DNA of 55,949 bases from Ophiosphaerella korrae (taxonomy: Eukaryota; Ascomycota; Dothideomycetes; Pleosporales; Phaeosphaeriaceae): NCBI GenBank assembly GCA_028456385.1, contig JALNQF010000273.1, forward strand, positions 1 through 55,949. Direction: 5' to 3'. The translations under genes were made by a program, and so were the position numbers. The notes beneath the pieces are model-generated. The model was not told the origin of the DNA. It saw only the letters and a program-made list of their open reading frames with translations, and made no database searches. Positions 45,985 to 55,949 of the stretch are shown here, one piece after another. Positions within the stretch are counted from its first letter, which is position 1; every line of letters starts with the position of its first letter.

Positions 45985-48900
45985 AGTAGAAAGTTTAACT
46001 AAAATAAGTAAAGTCCCTAAGAGTAGTTATAAGTCTAATAGTACTATATAGGAAATAATTAAGGACTAAATTAATAATTTAATCTTAGATAAAGAAGATA
46101 TAAAAATAGTAATTAATACTTTAGAAACATAGAATAAAGAACTACAAGATTACGCAAAGTAGAATAAAGTATAGATTAAAGCTATTATTAAAAGTTAGAA
46201 TTAGATAGAACTAATTACACAACGCCTAGTAATAAGTATAACAAAGAAACTACCTAAGATACCTGTCCTTAAGAAGTTTAATAGAATAAGGGAGAAACTA
46301 AGACCCTTTATTACTTTAGTACAACTCTAGATAGATATATAAGTACTATACTTTAACATAGAAGAAAAGAAGGTAATATACATTAGGTTGCACCTTAAGG
46401 AAGACGCGATAAGATAGTATAAACCTTATTAGATAGATTACACGATATACTCTCTAATAACTTAAAAGGATAAAACTAGAGCTATTTTTAGAAGTTACAA
46501 ATACTTTACTAAATAAATAAGAGTAGTATTTAGGGACATAGACGTTACCTAACAAGCTAAAGAGTAGCTAGAAAAGCTTATATAAAGTTAGAGTGTTCCT
46601 AAGTATATATTATAATTTAAATAACTATTACAAAATATAGAGTAGAATAAGTTAGCCCTAATATTATAATTTAAACAAGGACTTAACTCTAAGATTTAAT
46701 ATAAGATAATATATATAGAGAAACTACAAATACTAAAAGCCCTAAAGTAATAGGTAATACAAATTAATAATAACCTTTAAGAATAGAAAAAGAATAAATA
46801 TAGAGGCTATACATAGAACTATAACAAAAGAGACCTTATAATCTTTAATACTAATAAGGATAGAAAGAAAAAGAAGAATAAAGACTTTACGTGCTTTAAC
46901 TATAGTAAACTAGGCTACTACGCAAAAGATTACTAATTAAAGAAGAAAAAGGATATAGTATATTATAAATATAGGAAACCTAGACACTTTATAAAGGACT
47001 ACAAGAATAAGGACCTAAAAAAAGAAACCTAGTTAAAGATAACTAAAAAGAAGAAAGAAGTACTATAAGTATAGGCTAAACTATAAGAGAAGGTAGCTAA
47101 AAGTAAAGAAATATAATACGTAATACTCTATTAGACCTTTTGTTACAAAGACGACTACTATATATATCTTTTTAGTAAATAAGGAGTAGGATACTTCTTA
47201 TAATAGAGGTAGAAAGTAGTAGTAATAAAGGAAGATAGAACAAAAGCTTAGCTAAAAGAAATAGCCTAAGTAATAGACTTACTAGAAGAAGATCTAGAAG
47301 GGGAAGAGCCCCTAGTACTATTAATCTAGGCTAAAGGACTAGTACTAGATAAAGAAACTACTACGACTACCTCTAAAGGACTATAAGGAAGTAAGAGATA
47401 GGTTAGTATAAGAGGTATAGAGTATACCTAGCTAATAATATATAGCTATAATAGCTATACAACTATAGATATAGAAGAACAAGATAAAGAATAGAAGTTT
47501 ATTTAAAAATACTTACTAGTTATAAGTATAGAGGAAGTGTACAAAGACTAGAAAGAACGTAATCTTAAAGAAATAAAGTTTATACTATTTTAAGAATAGA
47601 TAAAGTAATATATAGTTATAGTAAGAAGAATACCTATATAAAAAGAATAGTAAAACCTTATAAGAAAAACGTAATAGATTAATAAAGCCTACACACTAAG
47701 AGTACTAGTAGTATACTATATCCTAACAACAAATACACCTAGAAAAGATAAGTACTAGGAAGGAGATAACAAAATAATTAATCTAGAATATCTAGTATAT
47801 TTTAAAGTATTATAGATATTATACCTAGATAAGAATTATATTATATATAGAAACCTAAAGGCAAATAACAATATATAGCTAATAAGAAGAAAAGGCTATA
47901 ACTATACAAGAGTAATTATAGTAGAAAATATCTAGAGATAGGAAATAATTCTAGAAGATAGATACGTAGTAGTAAGACCTAGTCTAAAACTATTAAAGAA
48001 TTACGTCTAAGGAGGACTATAGTATAAATGTACGTATAATAAATATCTAAAATATAAAGAATATAAGCTTAAAATAAGGCTATAGCCTTAGAAAGATAGA
48101 TAATTTATAAAGATACTAAGGCAAAAAAAACTAGAAAGTATAGGAGGCCTATATATTACAAAAAAAAGTATATACTAAAGAAAGAGAGTATAATTAATAA
48201 TTAATAGTAGAGCTACAAGAAACTTTATATTAAAGAAGTTTATAGAAATACAAGGAATAGAATATATAATAAAGAAATACTCTTAACAATTAAATACGAT
48301 TAAAGGAAAACTATTCTAGGAACTAATACAGTTCGAAACAGTACCTTAAACACTAAGGTTAGAAGGACTAGAAATCAAGAACATAGTTATAGACATAACA
48401 ACAATTAATAATAAACAAGATATAATATTAGGTATACTATAGTTATAGATAACTAACCTATACATTAATTAGAGAATAGAGAAGATTAACTACTATAGAA
48501 TAGACACGTTAAAGGCCTACAAGAACACCTATAAGGGAGAATTCCTAGAAGAATATAAGAAATAGGAAGAATAGCTTATAGAACCTAAAGATTACCTTCT
48601 AGAATATTAACTATAGGACTTAGCAATAAAAATAGAAGAAGGAAAAGACGTAGGGTAGAGCCTAGTCTACTAGAAAATAGAAGAAGAGTTAAAGATTAAA
48701 TAAATATTTATTTAAAACGTAATAAAAAAAAGATAGATAAGAGAATCTAAATCCTTAGTAGCTTATAGACTTATCTTTATAGATAAGAAAGGAATAAGTA
48801 ATAAAAGACCTTATATAGACTTTAGAAAAACTAACGTAGTTATAAATAAGAACTAATACCCCTTACTAAAGATAGATATAATACAAGATAAACTATAGAA

Positions 48901-51418
48901 AGTAACAATCTTTACAAAGTTAGATATCTAGAACGCCTACTACTAAATTAGAATTAAAAAAGGTAACAAATAGAAAATAGTATTTAGAACATAATAAAGA
49001 TTATATAAATATTTAGTTATACTATTTAGCTTAACAAACGTACTAGTAGTATTCTAAGAAAGGATTAATATAGTACTAAGAGAGTACTTAGATATATTTA
49101 TATTTATATACTTAGACAATATCCTTATATTCTTAGAAATAGAGGAAGAATATATACAATATATACACAAAGTACTAGAAAAACTAGTAGAAGCTAAAAT
49201 ATTTCTTAAGATAAGAAAATACGAGTTCTATATAAAGGAAATAGATTTCCTAGGGTTTATTATAGAACTAGGAAAGATTAAGATTAATCTAGAGAAGATT
49301 AAGTTAATTAACAAATAGCTAACACTAAGAAACTTAAAAGAGGTATAACAATTTTATAGGCTAGCTAACTTTTATAAGAAGTTAATAGTAAGATAGTCTA
49401 AAGATATAGAACTAATAATAAGACTTATAAAAAAAGATACGCTATTTAAATAGATAAAAGAATGCGATAAAGTATTTAAAAAGATTAAGAAGAGGTTTAT
49501 AGAAAACCTAGTTATTAGAATATATAACCTAGACCTACTAGCAATAGTAAAGATAGACGTATCTAACTTAGTTTATAGAATAGCACTAATATAGGAAGAT
49601 CTAGAGACTAAAAAAGAATACTTAGTTAAGTACTTCTCTAAGAAAATAAAGATAGTAGAACTTAACTACCTAATCTATAATAAAGAGATACTAGCAATCT
49701 ACAAAGTATTTAAGTAATAGAGAGTATACCTATAAGGAGTAAAATATTAGACAAAGGTCTATATAGACTATAAGAATCTTATAAGATTTATAATAAATAA
49801 AGAATTGTTATAATACTATATAAGATAGTAGGAATACTTATTAACATTTAATATAGAAATTATACATATAAAAGAGAAAGACAATTAGTTTATAGACGCC
49901 CTTAGTAGAAGGCTAGACTTATAAAAAGAAGTAAGCGCTACTAGTATAGTTCTAGTTAAGAACAAAAAAGGACACTTAGTCCTAAATATATATAAAATAG
50001 CTGCAACACTTAAAAGGAAGAGTAGCAAGCTAGATAAATAGATTTAGAAAATAACAAAAGAAGTATCTAAAGAAATAAAGAAACTAGAAATCTAAGAAAG
50101 ATTTATATAAGCCTATAGAAGAATATATATCCTAAAGAAAATCTAGAGAGAATTTATACAATAATTCTATAAACTACTAGTATATAGTTACTAAAGTATT
50201 AAGAAAATATTAGATAGACTACTACAAGACTACTATATTCTAAAAGTAAGATAATTAGTAATAGAGGTACTACAAGACTATATAGAATATTAAAGGAATA
50301 AATATAATAGATATACACTATATAGAATATTACAACTAGTAGAAGTACTAGAATAACTATAAGGAGTTATTATAATAGACTTTATTACGAAGTTACTAAA
50401 GTCTAAAGACTTAATATTAGGGGTTAAGTATAATAGAATCTTAACAATAGTAGATAAGCTTATAAAGTATATATACTTTAGACTATATAAAGAGAAAAGT
50501 AGGATAGAAGTTACTATATACTAAGTTCTAGGAACCGTAATTAGTTAATATAGACTACTAGATAAGATTATTATAGATAGAGATATACAATTTATATTAA
50601 AACTATAGAGAATAATAATAGCGCAATTAGGAATTAAATATACAATATCTATAGTATATTACCTACAAATAGATAGATAGTTAAAACGAATAAATTAGAT
50701 AGTAGAATAATACCTAAGATGCTACCTTAACTACAACTAGAACAATTAGGTATAGTTACTACTTATAGTATAGTTAGCATATAATAGCGTAAAAAACGTA
50801 GTAATAGGAGTATTACCTTTTTTTGCAAACTATAGATTTAAACCTAATATATACTAGATACTAAGAAATTAGATACTTTAGTCTCTAAGAGAAGAAAGTT
50901 TTGCTAATAGACTTAAAGATATACACAATTAACTAAGATAAGATATAGAATTCTTGTATAATTATATAATAAAATACTATAACAAGAAGTATAAAAAAGG
51001 ACCCTAATTTAGAGAGGGAGAAAAAGTATAGTTAGTATAGAAAAACATTAAAAGCAAGAGACTAAGTTTAAAATTAGACTACGTTAAAATAGGACTATAC
51101 AAAATTAAGAAAGAAGTTATACTAGTTATATTTAAATTAAAGCTACTAAATAGGATAAGGATATACCTAACATTCTACGTAGCCCTACTAGAACAAGTAC
51201 TACTAGAAGTAGAACTACTAGTATATAAAGTAGACACGTATAGAGAATAAGAAGAATAAGAAGTTAAGAAAATCTTATAGTACTAGTTCTAAAATAGAAA
51301 AGACTACTACTTAGTAGAATAGATAGGTATAGATAAAAAAGGATAACTATAGGAAAAAATATAAGAACTAGAGGATAATCTTAATTACCTTAAGAAATTA
51401 GAGGAGTTCTAAAATTAA
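45985..51418 (+). pseudogene. A5 gag-pol, single-frame, RIP-inactivated
   Basis: Same layout as A2 and A3. Gag capsid is at about 46270-46690. Knuckles at about 46886-47010 keep one Cys in the first (C-F-N-Y) and the His in the second (K-P-R-H-F). Protease is at about 48190-48480, RT at about 48710-49380 with box YLDN at 49109, RNase H at about 49540-49930, integrase at about 50110-51090 and the chromodomain at about 51302-51408. The probable native stop is TAA at 51416-51418. It is more RIP-mutated than A2 and A3 at the RT box. All disabling changes seen are transitions to TAA, TAG or missense. Confidence 0.94.
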
Positions 51419-52092
51419 AACCCTCTAGAACGCCTAGTAGTAAACTAAGAGAACTAACATTACTAACAATAGATAGAAAGACAATAGAGACGTCTAGTAT
51501 AGGACCTACTATAGTAATATTAAACGCCTTATCTAAGTCTAGCTTAGCTTCTAGAGCTACTAACTACTTAGCTAATTTCTTATTATTTAAGGCCTTTATC
51601 TTACAAAGACAAGAGAGATAAGCTTAATTCTCTACTAGCTTACTCTAAGTAAGCTCCTAGATACGCTTATACTTAGCTTTAGCCTCTATAATTTAAGATA
51701 GTAATTTCTCTTAAGTTTAGTTAATAGCTTTCTCTATTATTATTAAGCCTAGACGCAAAGATAAGTGTAATAAACTTACACTTAAAAAGAGAAATACTAG
51801 ATATATTATAAGAACTATATATATTTATATAAATATATACCTTATAAGCTCTACTATTATTTATAGAAATAATATAAAGAAGAGACTTAGGGTTTAACTT
51901 AAGAGAAGTATAATAAGAGTAAGGAAATATTTTAACACTATTACGTAATACGTAATTAGTAAGAAGGTAGTAATAATGTATAGATAAAATAGGTATAAAG
52001 GAGGATAAAGAACTCTATATTAACAAAGAAACTAGACTAATAACTCTAGCCTTAGGGTAGGAAAACTAGGACCTACTTAGGAGGGGAGATAG
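51400..52092 (-). pseudogene. A5 post-pol region with candidate antisense frame
   Basis: Homologous to A3 36611-37309 and ends in the purine tract GGAGGGGAGATAG before the 3' LTR. The antisense frame (AKAK basic segment, K-I-K-A-L-N-N) and the competing sense frame are both readable and broken only by TAA and TAG. Confidence 0.4.
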
Positions 52093-52521
52093 TGTTATAG
52101 GTGTAATAGAAGAAATCGAGATAGAACTAATTAGTCCTAATCTAAGCGCTAACGAAGTATAGGACAAGTAAGGTAACGACCTTAATTAAGAGACTACATA
52201 TAACTAGGACACCTAGGCTAATCTATAATCTATAGATTCTTAGTATTAATAGATTATAGATTAGGGTAATCTATAATCTACTAATCTTAGTAACTATAGA
52301 TTATAGATTACAAAGAGTATATAGTTAGTAAGATATATATTATTAAGATAGTATTAGTAATTTAATCCTTTAACTATAGAACACTAATACAAGATAGTTA
52401 CAAAATATCTTCTATTATTTATAAGTTATTATAGATTATAACTTAAGCTTTTACTATTAACTCTTAATCTACTAATACTCTTTAGGTACTAGGAAGTTAA
52501 CCCTAGTAACACCCCGTTACA
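52093..52521 (+). repeat. A5 3' LTR (429 bp)
   Basis: Starts TGTTATAGG and ends CCCCGTTACA; followed by TSD CTATA (52522-52526). Confidence 0.95.
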
Positions 52522-52526
52522 CTATA

Positions 52527-53105
52527 GATTTAACCCTAATATATACTAGATACTAAGGAATATAGAATCCTAGTCCCTAAAAGGAGAATACTTCGTAAAT
52601 AGACTAAATAAAATATATAATTAGTTAAGATAAAATATAGAATTCCTATAAAATTGTATAACAAAGTATTATAACAAGAAATATAAAAAAGGACCCTAAT
52701 TTAAAGAAAGAGAAAAAGTATAGTTAGTCTAAAAAAACGTTAAAAGTAAACAACTTAGTTTAAAACTAGACTACGTTAAAATCGGACTATATAAGATTAA
52801 GAAAAAAGTTACACTAGTTATATTTAAACTAAAGCTACTAAATAAAATAAAGATACACCTAACCTTCTATATAGTACTACTTAAGATAGTACTATAAAAT
52901 ATAGAGCTACTAGTATATAAAGTAGATACGTATAGAGAATAAGAAGAATAAGAAGTAAAAGAAATTCTAATATATTAGTTTTATAATAAAAGAAACTACT
53001 ATTTAGTAAAATAAATAGGTATAGATAAGAAAGGGTAACTATAAAAAGATATATAAGAACTAAAAGAAAACCTTAACTACTTTAAAAAACTAGAGAAGTT
53101 CTAAA
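52527..53105 (+). pseudogene. A4 gag-pol, 3' part: integrase C-terminus and chromodomain
   Basis: Continues A4 after A5. It holds the end of integrase (F-K-L-K-L-L near 52825) and a chromodomain at about 52990-53095 (Y-Y-L-V-K, then I-G-I-D-K-K-G). The pol stop is near 53104-53112 (TTC, TAA, AGT, TAA, as in other copies). Heavily mutated. Confidence 0.82.
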
Positions 53106-53640
53106 GTTAAAACCCTCTAGACTACCTAGTAGTAAACTATAAGAACTAGCACTACTACTAAAGAATAAAGAGGCGCTAAGTACGTATACTAAGAGAGGAG
53201 CTAGAATAGCTTTAATAGCCTCTTCTACGTTAAGCTTAGCTTTAAGAGCTCTTAACTAAGTACTTAACCTCTTATTATTATACGCCTTTATCTTCTAAAG
53301 ACGTAATAGACAAGTATAATTCTTTACCTATATACTTAGAATATAATTACGCTTAGCTTTAGCCTTTATAATTTCTAATAGTAGTTTCGCTCTAGTATAG
53401 TTAATAGCTTTCCTTATTATTACTTAGCCTAGATATAGAAGTAATAATAATACACCTATACTTAGCTATAGAGACCCTAGAAATATTATATAAACTATAA
53501 ACGTTTATATAAATATATTGTGCTAGTACACAAAGTGTTAGCTTATACTAGGTTAAACTTAGCTACTTATAAGATAGTAGTAGAAGTAATAGTAGTAGAT
53601 AAGGATAATTTAGGTATAGGAGAAAAAGGGATAGTTAATT
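53106..53640 (-). pseudogene. A4 post-pol tail, divergent
   Basis: Follows A5 and A3 to about 53515 (LRLALA-type sense motif; KAK-type antisense motif). It then diverges, with only scattered similarity (ACTAGGTTAAACTTAG near 53558; GGAGAAAAAGGGATAG near 53620, which resembles the purine tract). No A-type LTR follows, so where A4 ends is uncertain. Confidence 0.4.
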
Positions 53641-54397
53641 AATAAACAAGAGATTTAGAAAAATTCAAATTATTTAAGCTTAGATTTCCTAACACGTCTA
53701 TAGATTGTATTATAGATTTATGTCGTAGAAGTTACTAATTTATACAACTATCCTCTACATAACAGTATAAATAGTAAAGTCTATAAGGTATAACTCTAAA
53801 CCTTTACTATACAAATAGCTAAGCGTTACCTAGAGGTAAAGAAATTAAAACCTACTAGCTTACAAAAATTAGATACAATAAAGTTTAAGAAGATTACTAA
53901 TTTATTAAACTAATTAGACAAGAAGAAACGTAGAGTTTTAGGAATTAATATTAGTATATAGAAAATTCTGTAGAAGAATTATTAGACACTAGAAGATTAG
54001 TAAGAACTACTTAACTAGAGGGGCAATAGTTTAACTCTAAGAAATTAGAAATTAGAAATTACAAGACAAGATAAAGACATATATTAGCTTTTACATATAT
54101 TCTCTAAATAGAGCTAGGTATAAAGAATATAAAGTTTAGCTAAACTAGGTTTAGAACTAGATTAGATTATAATTCTAGGTTGTAATACTAGAAGAACTAA
54201 TAGGAGAGCTGAAATACTAGAACTAGTATAGCAACATAATTTATAGAACCCTACACTAAAAAAGAGAGAACTATATATATAAAATACCTAAGAGTAACTA
54301 GATATAGCTTTACTTTATAATAAGATAGATACGTATAAGAAGCTTAAGAGAAGCAAGTAATTAAGGATTATTAGTAATTATTTAGTTTATTAGTTTG
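53641..54397. other. RIP-mutated sequence, no recognised gene
   Basis: AT-rich sequence unrelated to the A, B or C elements. It is less even in composition and keeps a few TGTCG and GTTGTAAT spots. It may be the 5' leader or LTR of the element whose gag-like frame begins downstream, but no LTR pair is visible in the window. Confidence 0.4.
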
Positions 54398-54462
54398 TTA
54401 CTTAAGCTTATTACTTAAGCTTGTTACTTAAGTTTATTATATAAGTTTATTACTTAAGTATC
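54398..54462. repeat. Tandem repeat, five 13-bp units TTACTTAAGCTTA
   Basis: Units at 54398, 54411, 54424, 54437 and 54450, differing mostly by C/T and G/A changes. TTAAGCTTAA-like palindromes result. It lies upstream of the gag-like region and may be part of its leader; that is inferred. Confidence 0.85.
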
Positions 54463-54650
54463 TATTATTTAATTAGAGAATAGTCCTCTAACTAAAAAAC
54501 GTTTAGCTATTTAGTAATACCTTTAAGAAGTATACTCTAAGAAAAACAGCTAACTAGGTATAGTAAAAACGTTAATAGTATTAGGAGCTATAAAGTTTAG
54601 TGCTATTAAGACTAGTCCTAGTACACTAAGTAAGAAGAAACAACCTTCTA
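54463..54650. other. Interval before the gag-like frame
   Basis: No gene or repeat recognised. The reading frame of the following gag-like pseudogene may begin in this stretch. Confidence 0.35.
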
Positions 54651-55866
54651 AACTAAGTACCGCATACTCTACCTTTAACCTAGCTACTACTTTAGAAGTA
54701 TTAGAGGAACTCGATTTAGCCTAAGGAACAAATACACCTAGTTTAACAATAGGTAATAGTACTAGTAAGGTGCTAATTTAGATAAAACCTAGTAAACGCA
54801 GTTTAGTATTTAATAGAACTAAAGTTATAGAGTTCCTTACTAAATTTAATTACTAAGTAGAAAATAGTAGCTATAATGTAGTACGAAGGCTTCGTGTATT
54901 TCTAGACTTCTACAATATATATATTAAGAGGTTTATTAAGTAAATAAAGCTTTATAAAGAAAACTAATAGAAGGAGCTTTAAGAAATAATAAAAAAGTAC
55001 TAGAGAGACGAAGACACTACCTAATATATAGGTACCTACTTATTTCTAGAAGCCTACGTATTAAAAGTATCCTAAACCTTTCTAGGCCTATCTACTTACT
55101 ATACTAGTAATATAGTATATAGCAAAGCCTATATTGTAGTAAGAGAAGTTAGTAAAAGTAAAGTAGGTTACTACTTCTTTAAAGGACTCCTAGTATAAGA
55201 CTAGGAGTAAATCCTTTATTATATGCTAGATAGTCTAACTAGATAAAAATAAAATACCTACAACCTTAACAAGATCTATTATTACGCTAAGAAGATATAG
55301 TAATAGAGAGAAGGAATAAGAAATATAGTAGCTAAGAAAACTATAGAAGATATAAAGCTTATACACTAAGTAGAAAGTAAGAGTAAAACTAGTAAATATA
55401 AACTATCTATATAAGACTTAAAAGTAGTAATTAATAAGATTAAAGAAGTAAAGAAATCTATAAAGCTACTAGATAATATACACTTAGAAGTATAAGATCT
55501 TATTAATACTCTTAGTAATATAAAAATTAACCTAGTAGAAATTAACAAGATTATTACGTACTTAGCAACTATACTAATTCTATACTAATAAGTAAACTAT
55601 ACTTACTTTATATCTTATATCCTAGTAAGGGCTTAAGGGTAGTAAAATAATAGTTCTTATATCTTAAGTATTCTTTTAACATTAGACTCTAACTAAGGTA
55701 TAAAGTAGATTAGAGAGAGTAAATATATTAATACTTATAATATATATAATAAGTTAAATTATATAGCTAAGGATTGTAAACTATACTAATCTCTAGTAAA
55801 GATAAGATAGATTAGTTTCTACATTAAAATAGATACCTAGAAAAAAACTTTCTTCTATAGCCTAAG
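54651..55866 (+). pseudogene. Gag-like pseudogene of an unidentified retroelement
   Basis: Plus-strand frame pieces read V-I-E-F-L-T-K-F-N-Y (about 54827), RVFLDFYN and Y-I-K-R-F-I-K, like the start of a retroelement Gag. A Lys/Glu/Ile-rich, probably coiled-coil stretch follows (about 55360-55560: VVINKIKEVKKSIKLL). At about 55734-55782 is a mutated CCHC knuckle, Y-N-I-Y-N-K-L-N-Y-I-A-K-D-C, whose spacing is exactly C-x2-C-x4-H-x4-C with only the last Cys left. It resembles none of the A, B or C Gags. The downstream pol, if any, is cut off by the repeat element at 55874 and the window edge. The minus-strand ATG frame at 55366-55548 is the complement of the coiled-coil part and is rejected. 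Confidence 0.6.
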
Positions 55867-55873
55867 ATATTGT

Positions 55874-55949
55874 AAGGGAGTTATCTCTTATATCTCTTAT
55901 TTTCGCACTAATATTAGTAAGTTTGCAACTTACTAACATTGCAAACTTA
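55874..55949 (-). mobile_element. End of a second copy of the short TGTAAGGGAG element
   Basis: Matches the reverse complement of 16700-16782: a terminus TGTAAGGGAGTTATCTCTTA, a TTTTCGCACTAATATT segment, then TTAGTAAGTTTGCAA units running off the window. It keeps TGCAA and CGCAC, which read TGTAA or TATA in the older copy, so it is less RIP-mutated. It interrupts the gag-like pseudogene. Confidence 0.65.

Larger units (their letters stand above)
45493..52521 (+). mobile_element. Element A5, complete RIP-mutated Ty3/gypsy chromovirus (7,029 bp)
   Basis: LTRs of 429 bp at 45493-45921 and 52093-52521, TSD CTATA. It has the same length as A2 and is very similar in sequence. One gag-pol frame holds from Gag (46274) through the RT box (49109) and integrase (50363) to the chromodomain (51302). 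It is nested in A4 integrase. Confidence 0.96.
40199..53640 (+). mobile_element. Element A4, divergent A-type chromovirus split by A5, 3' end unclear
   Basis: A 434-bp 5' LTR, gag-pol to 45492, then (after A5 and the CTATA duplication) the pol end at 52527-53105 and a divergent tail to about 53640. A4 differs from A2, A3 and A5 by more than RIP transitions, so it is a separate subfamily. It also has losses in integrase near 45130 (about 20 bp) and 45415 (about 36 bp). No 3' LTR matching 40199-40632 is recognisable downstream, so A4 is truncated or its 3' end is obscured. Confidence 0.8.

Noticed and set aside
55366..55548. 60-codon minus-strand frame
   Set aside because: Complement of the coiled-coil part of the gag-like pseudogene, and low in complexity (Leu/Ser-rich).
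1..55949. Mitochondrial or bacterial AT-rich DNA
   Set aside because: Chromovirus retrotransposons, 5-bp TSDs and CpA-to-TpA mutation point to nuclear DNA of a filamentous ascomycete. No organellar or bacterial gene was seen.

Overview
This window looks like gene-free heterochromatin from a filamentous ascomycete (Pezizomycotina). It is a pile of nested LTR retrotransposons that have been destroyed almost entirely by repeat-induced point mutation (RIP). The evidence for RIP is base composition. CpA and its complement TpG are nearly absent, TpA is everywhere, ATG is rare, and the old reading frames are studded with TAA and TAG codons where Gln or Trp stood. CpG, CpT and CpC persist, which is the CpA-directed pattern. 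I see no host gene, rRNA, tRNA or CRISPR. The species cannot be named from this sequence.

Three related Ty3/gypsy families are recognisable, here called A, B and C. A and B have LTRs of about 396-454 bp (TGTTAC...GTAACA or GTTACA), and single-frame gag-pol genes of about 1,800 codons in the order Gag with two zinc knuckles, protease, RT, RNase H, integrase, chromodomain (chromoviruses). C lies on the minus strand and has a different LTR. Five-base target-site duplications (TSDs) let the nest be peeled apart.

(1) The oldest layer is a minus-strand B-like element, 'H', left in three pieces: 572-767, 15022-17108 and 38420-38975. (2) C (768-15021) sits inside H. (3) Inside C are a solo A LTR (4860-5288, TSD TTCTA) and the full-length element B1 (7349-14378, TSD ATATA). 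(4) B3 (17109-38419, TSD AACTA) also sits inside H. It carries a solo B LTR (22265-22707, TSD AAACG) and two complete A elements, A2 (23301-30329, TSD AAACT) and A3 (30716-37736, TSD AAAAT). (5) A B-type tail with its 3' LTR (B4, about 38976-40008) abuts the broken end of H. (6) A divergent A element, A4 (from 40199), is split by the complete element A5 (45493-52521, TSD CTATA). (7) The last 2.3 kb hold a different, unidentified retroelement with a mutated CCHC knuckle, then the edge of a short terminal-repeat element that also occurs at about 16314-16782.

Two things stand out. The two solo LTRs are essentially free of RIP although every neighbour is saturated, and the change in composition falls exactly at their TSDs. 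Also, each A and B element carries about 650-700 bp between the end of pol and the 3' LTR in which a coding frame seems to be conserved between the two families. My preferred reading is antisense: a hydrophobic N-terminal half and a basic C-terminal half. A sense-strand frame is the competing reading.
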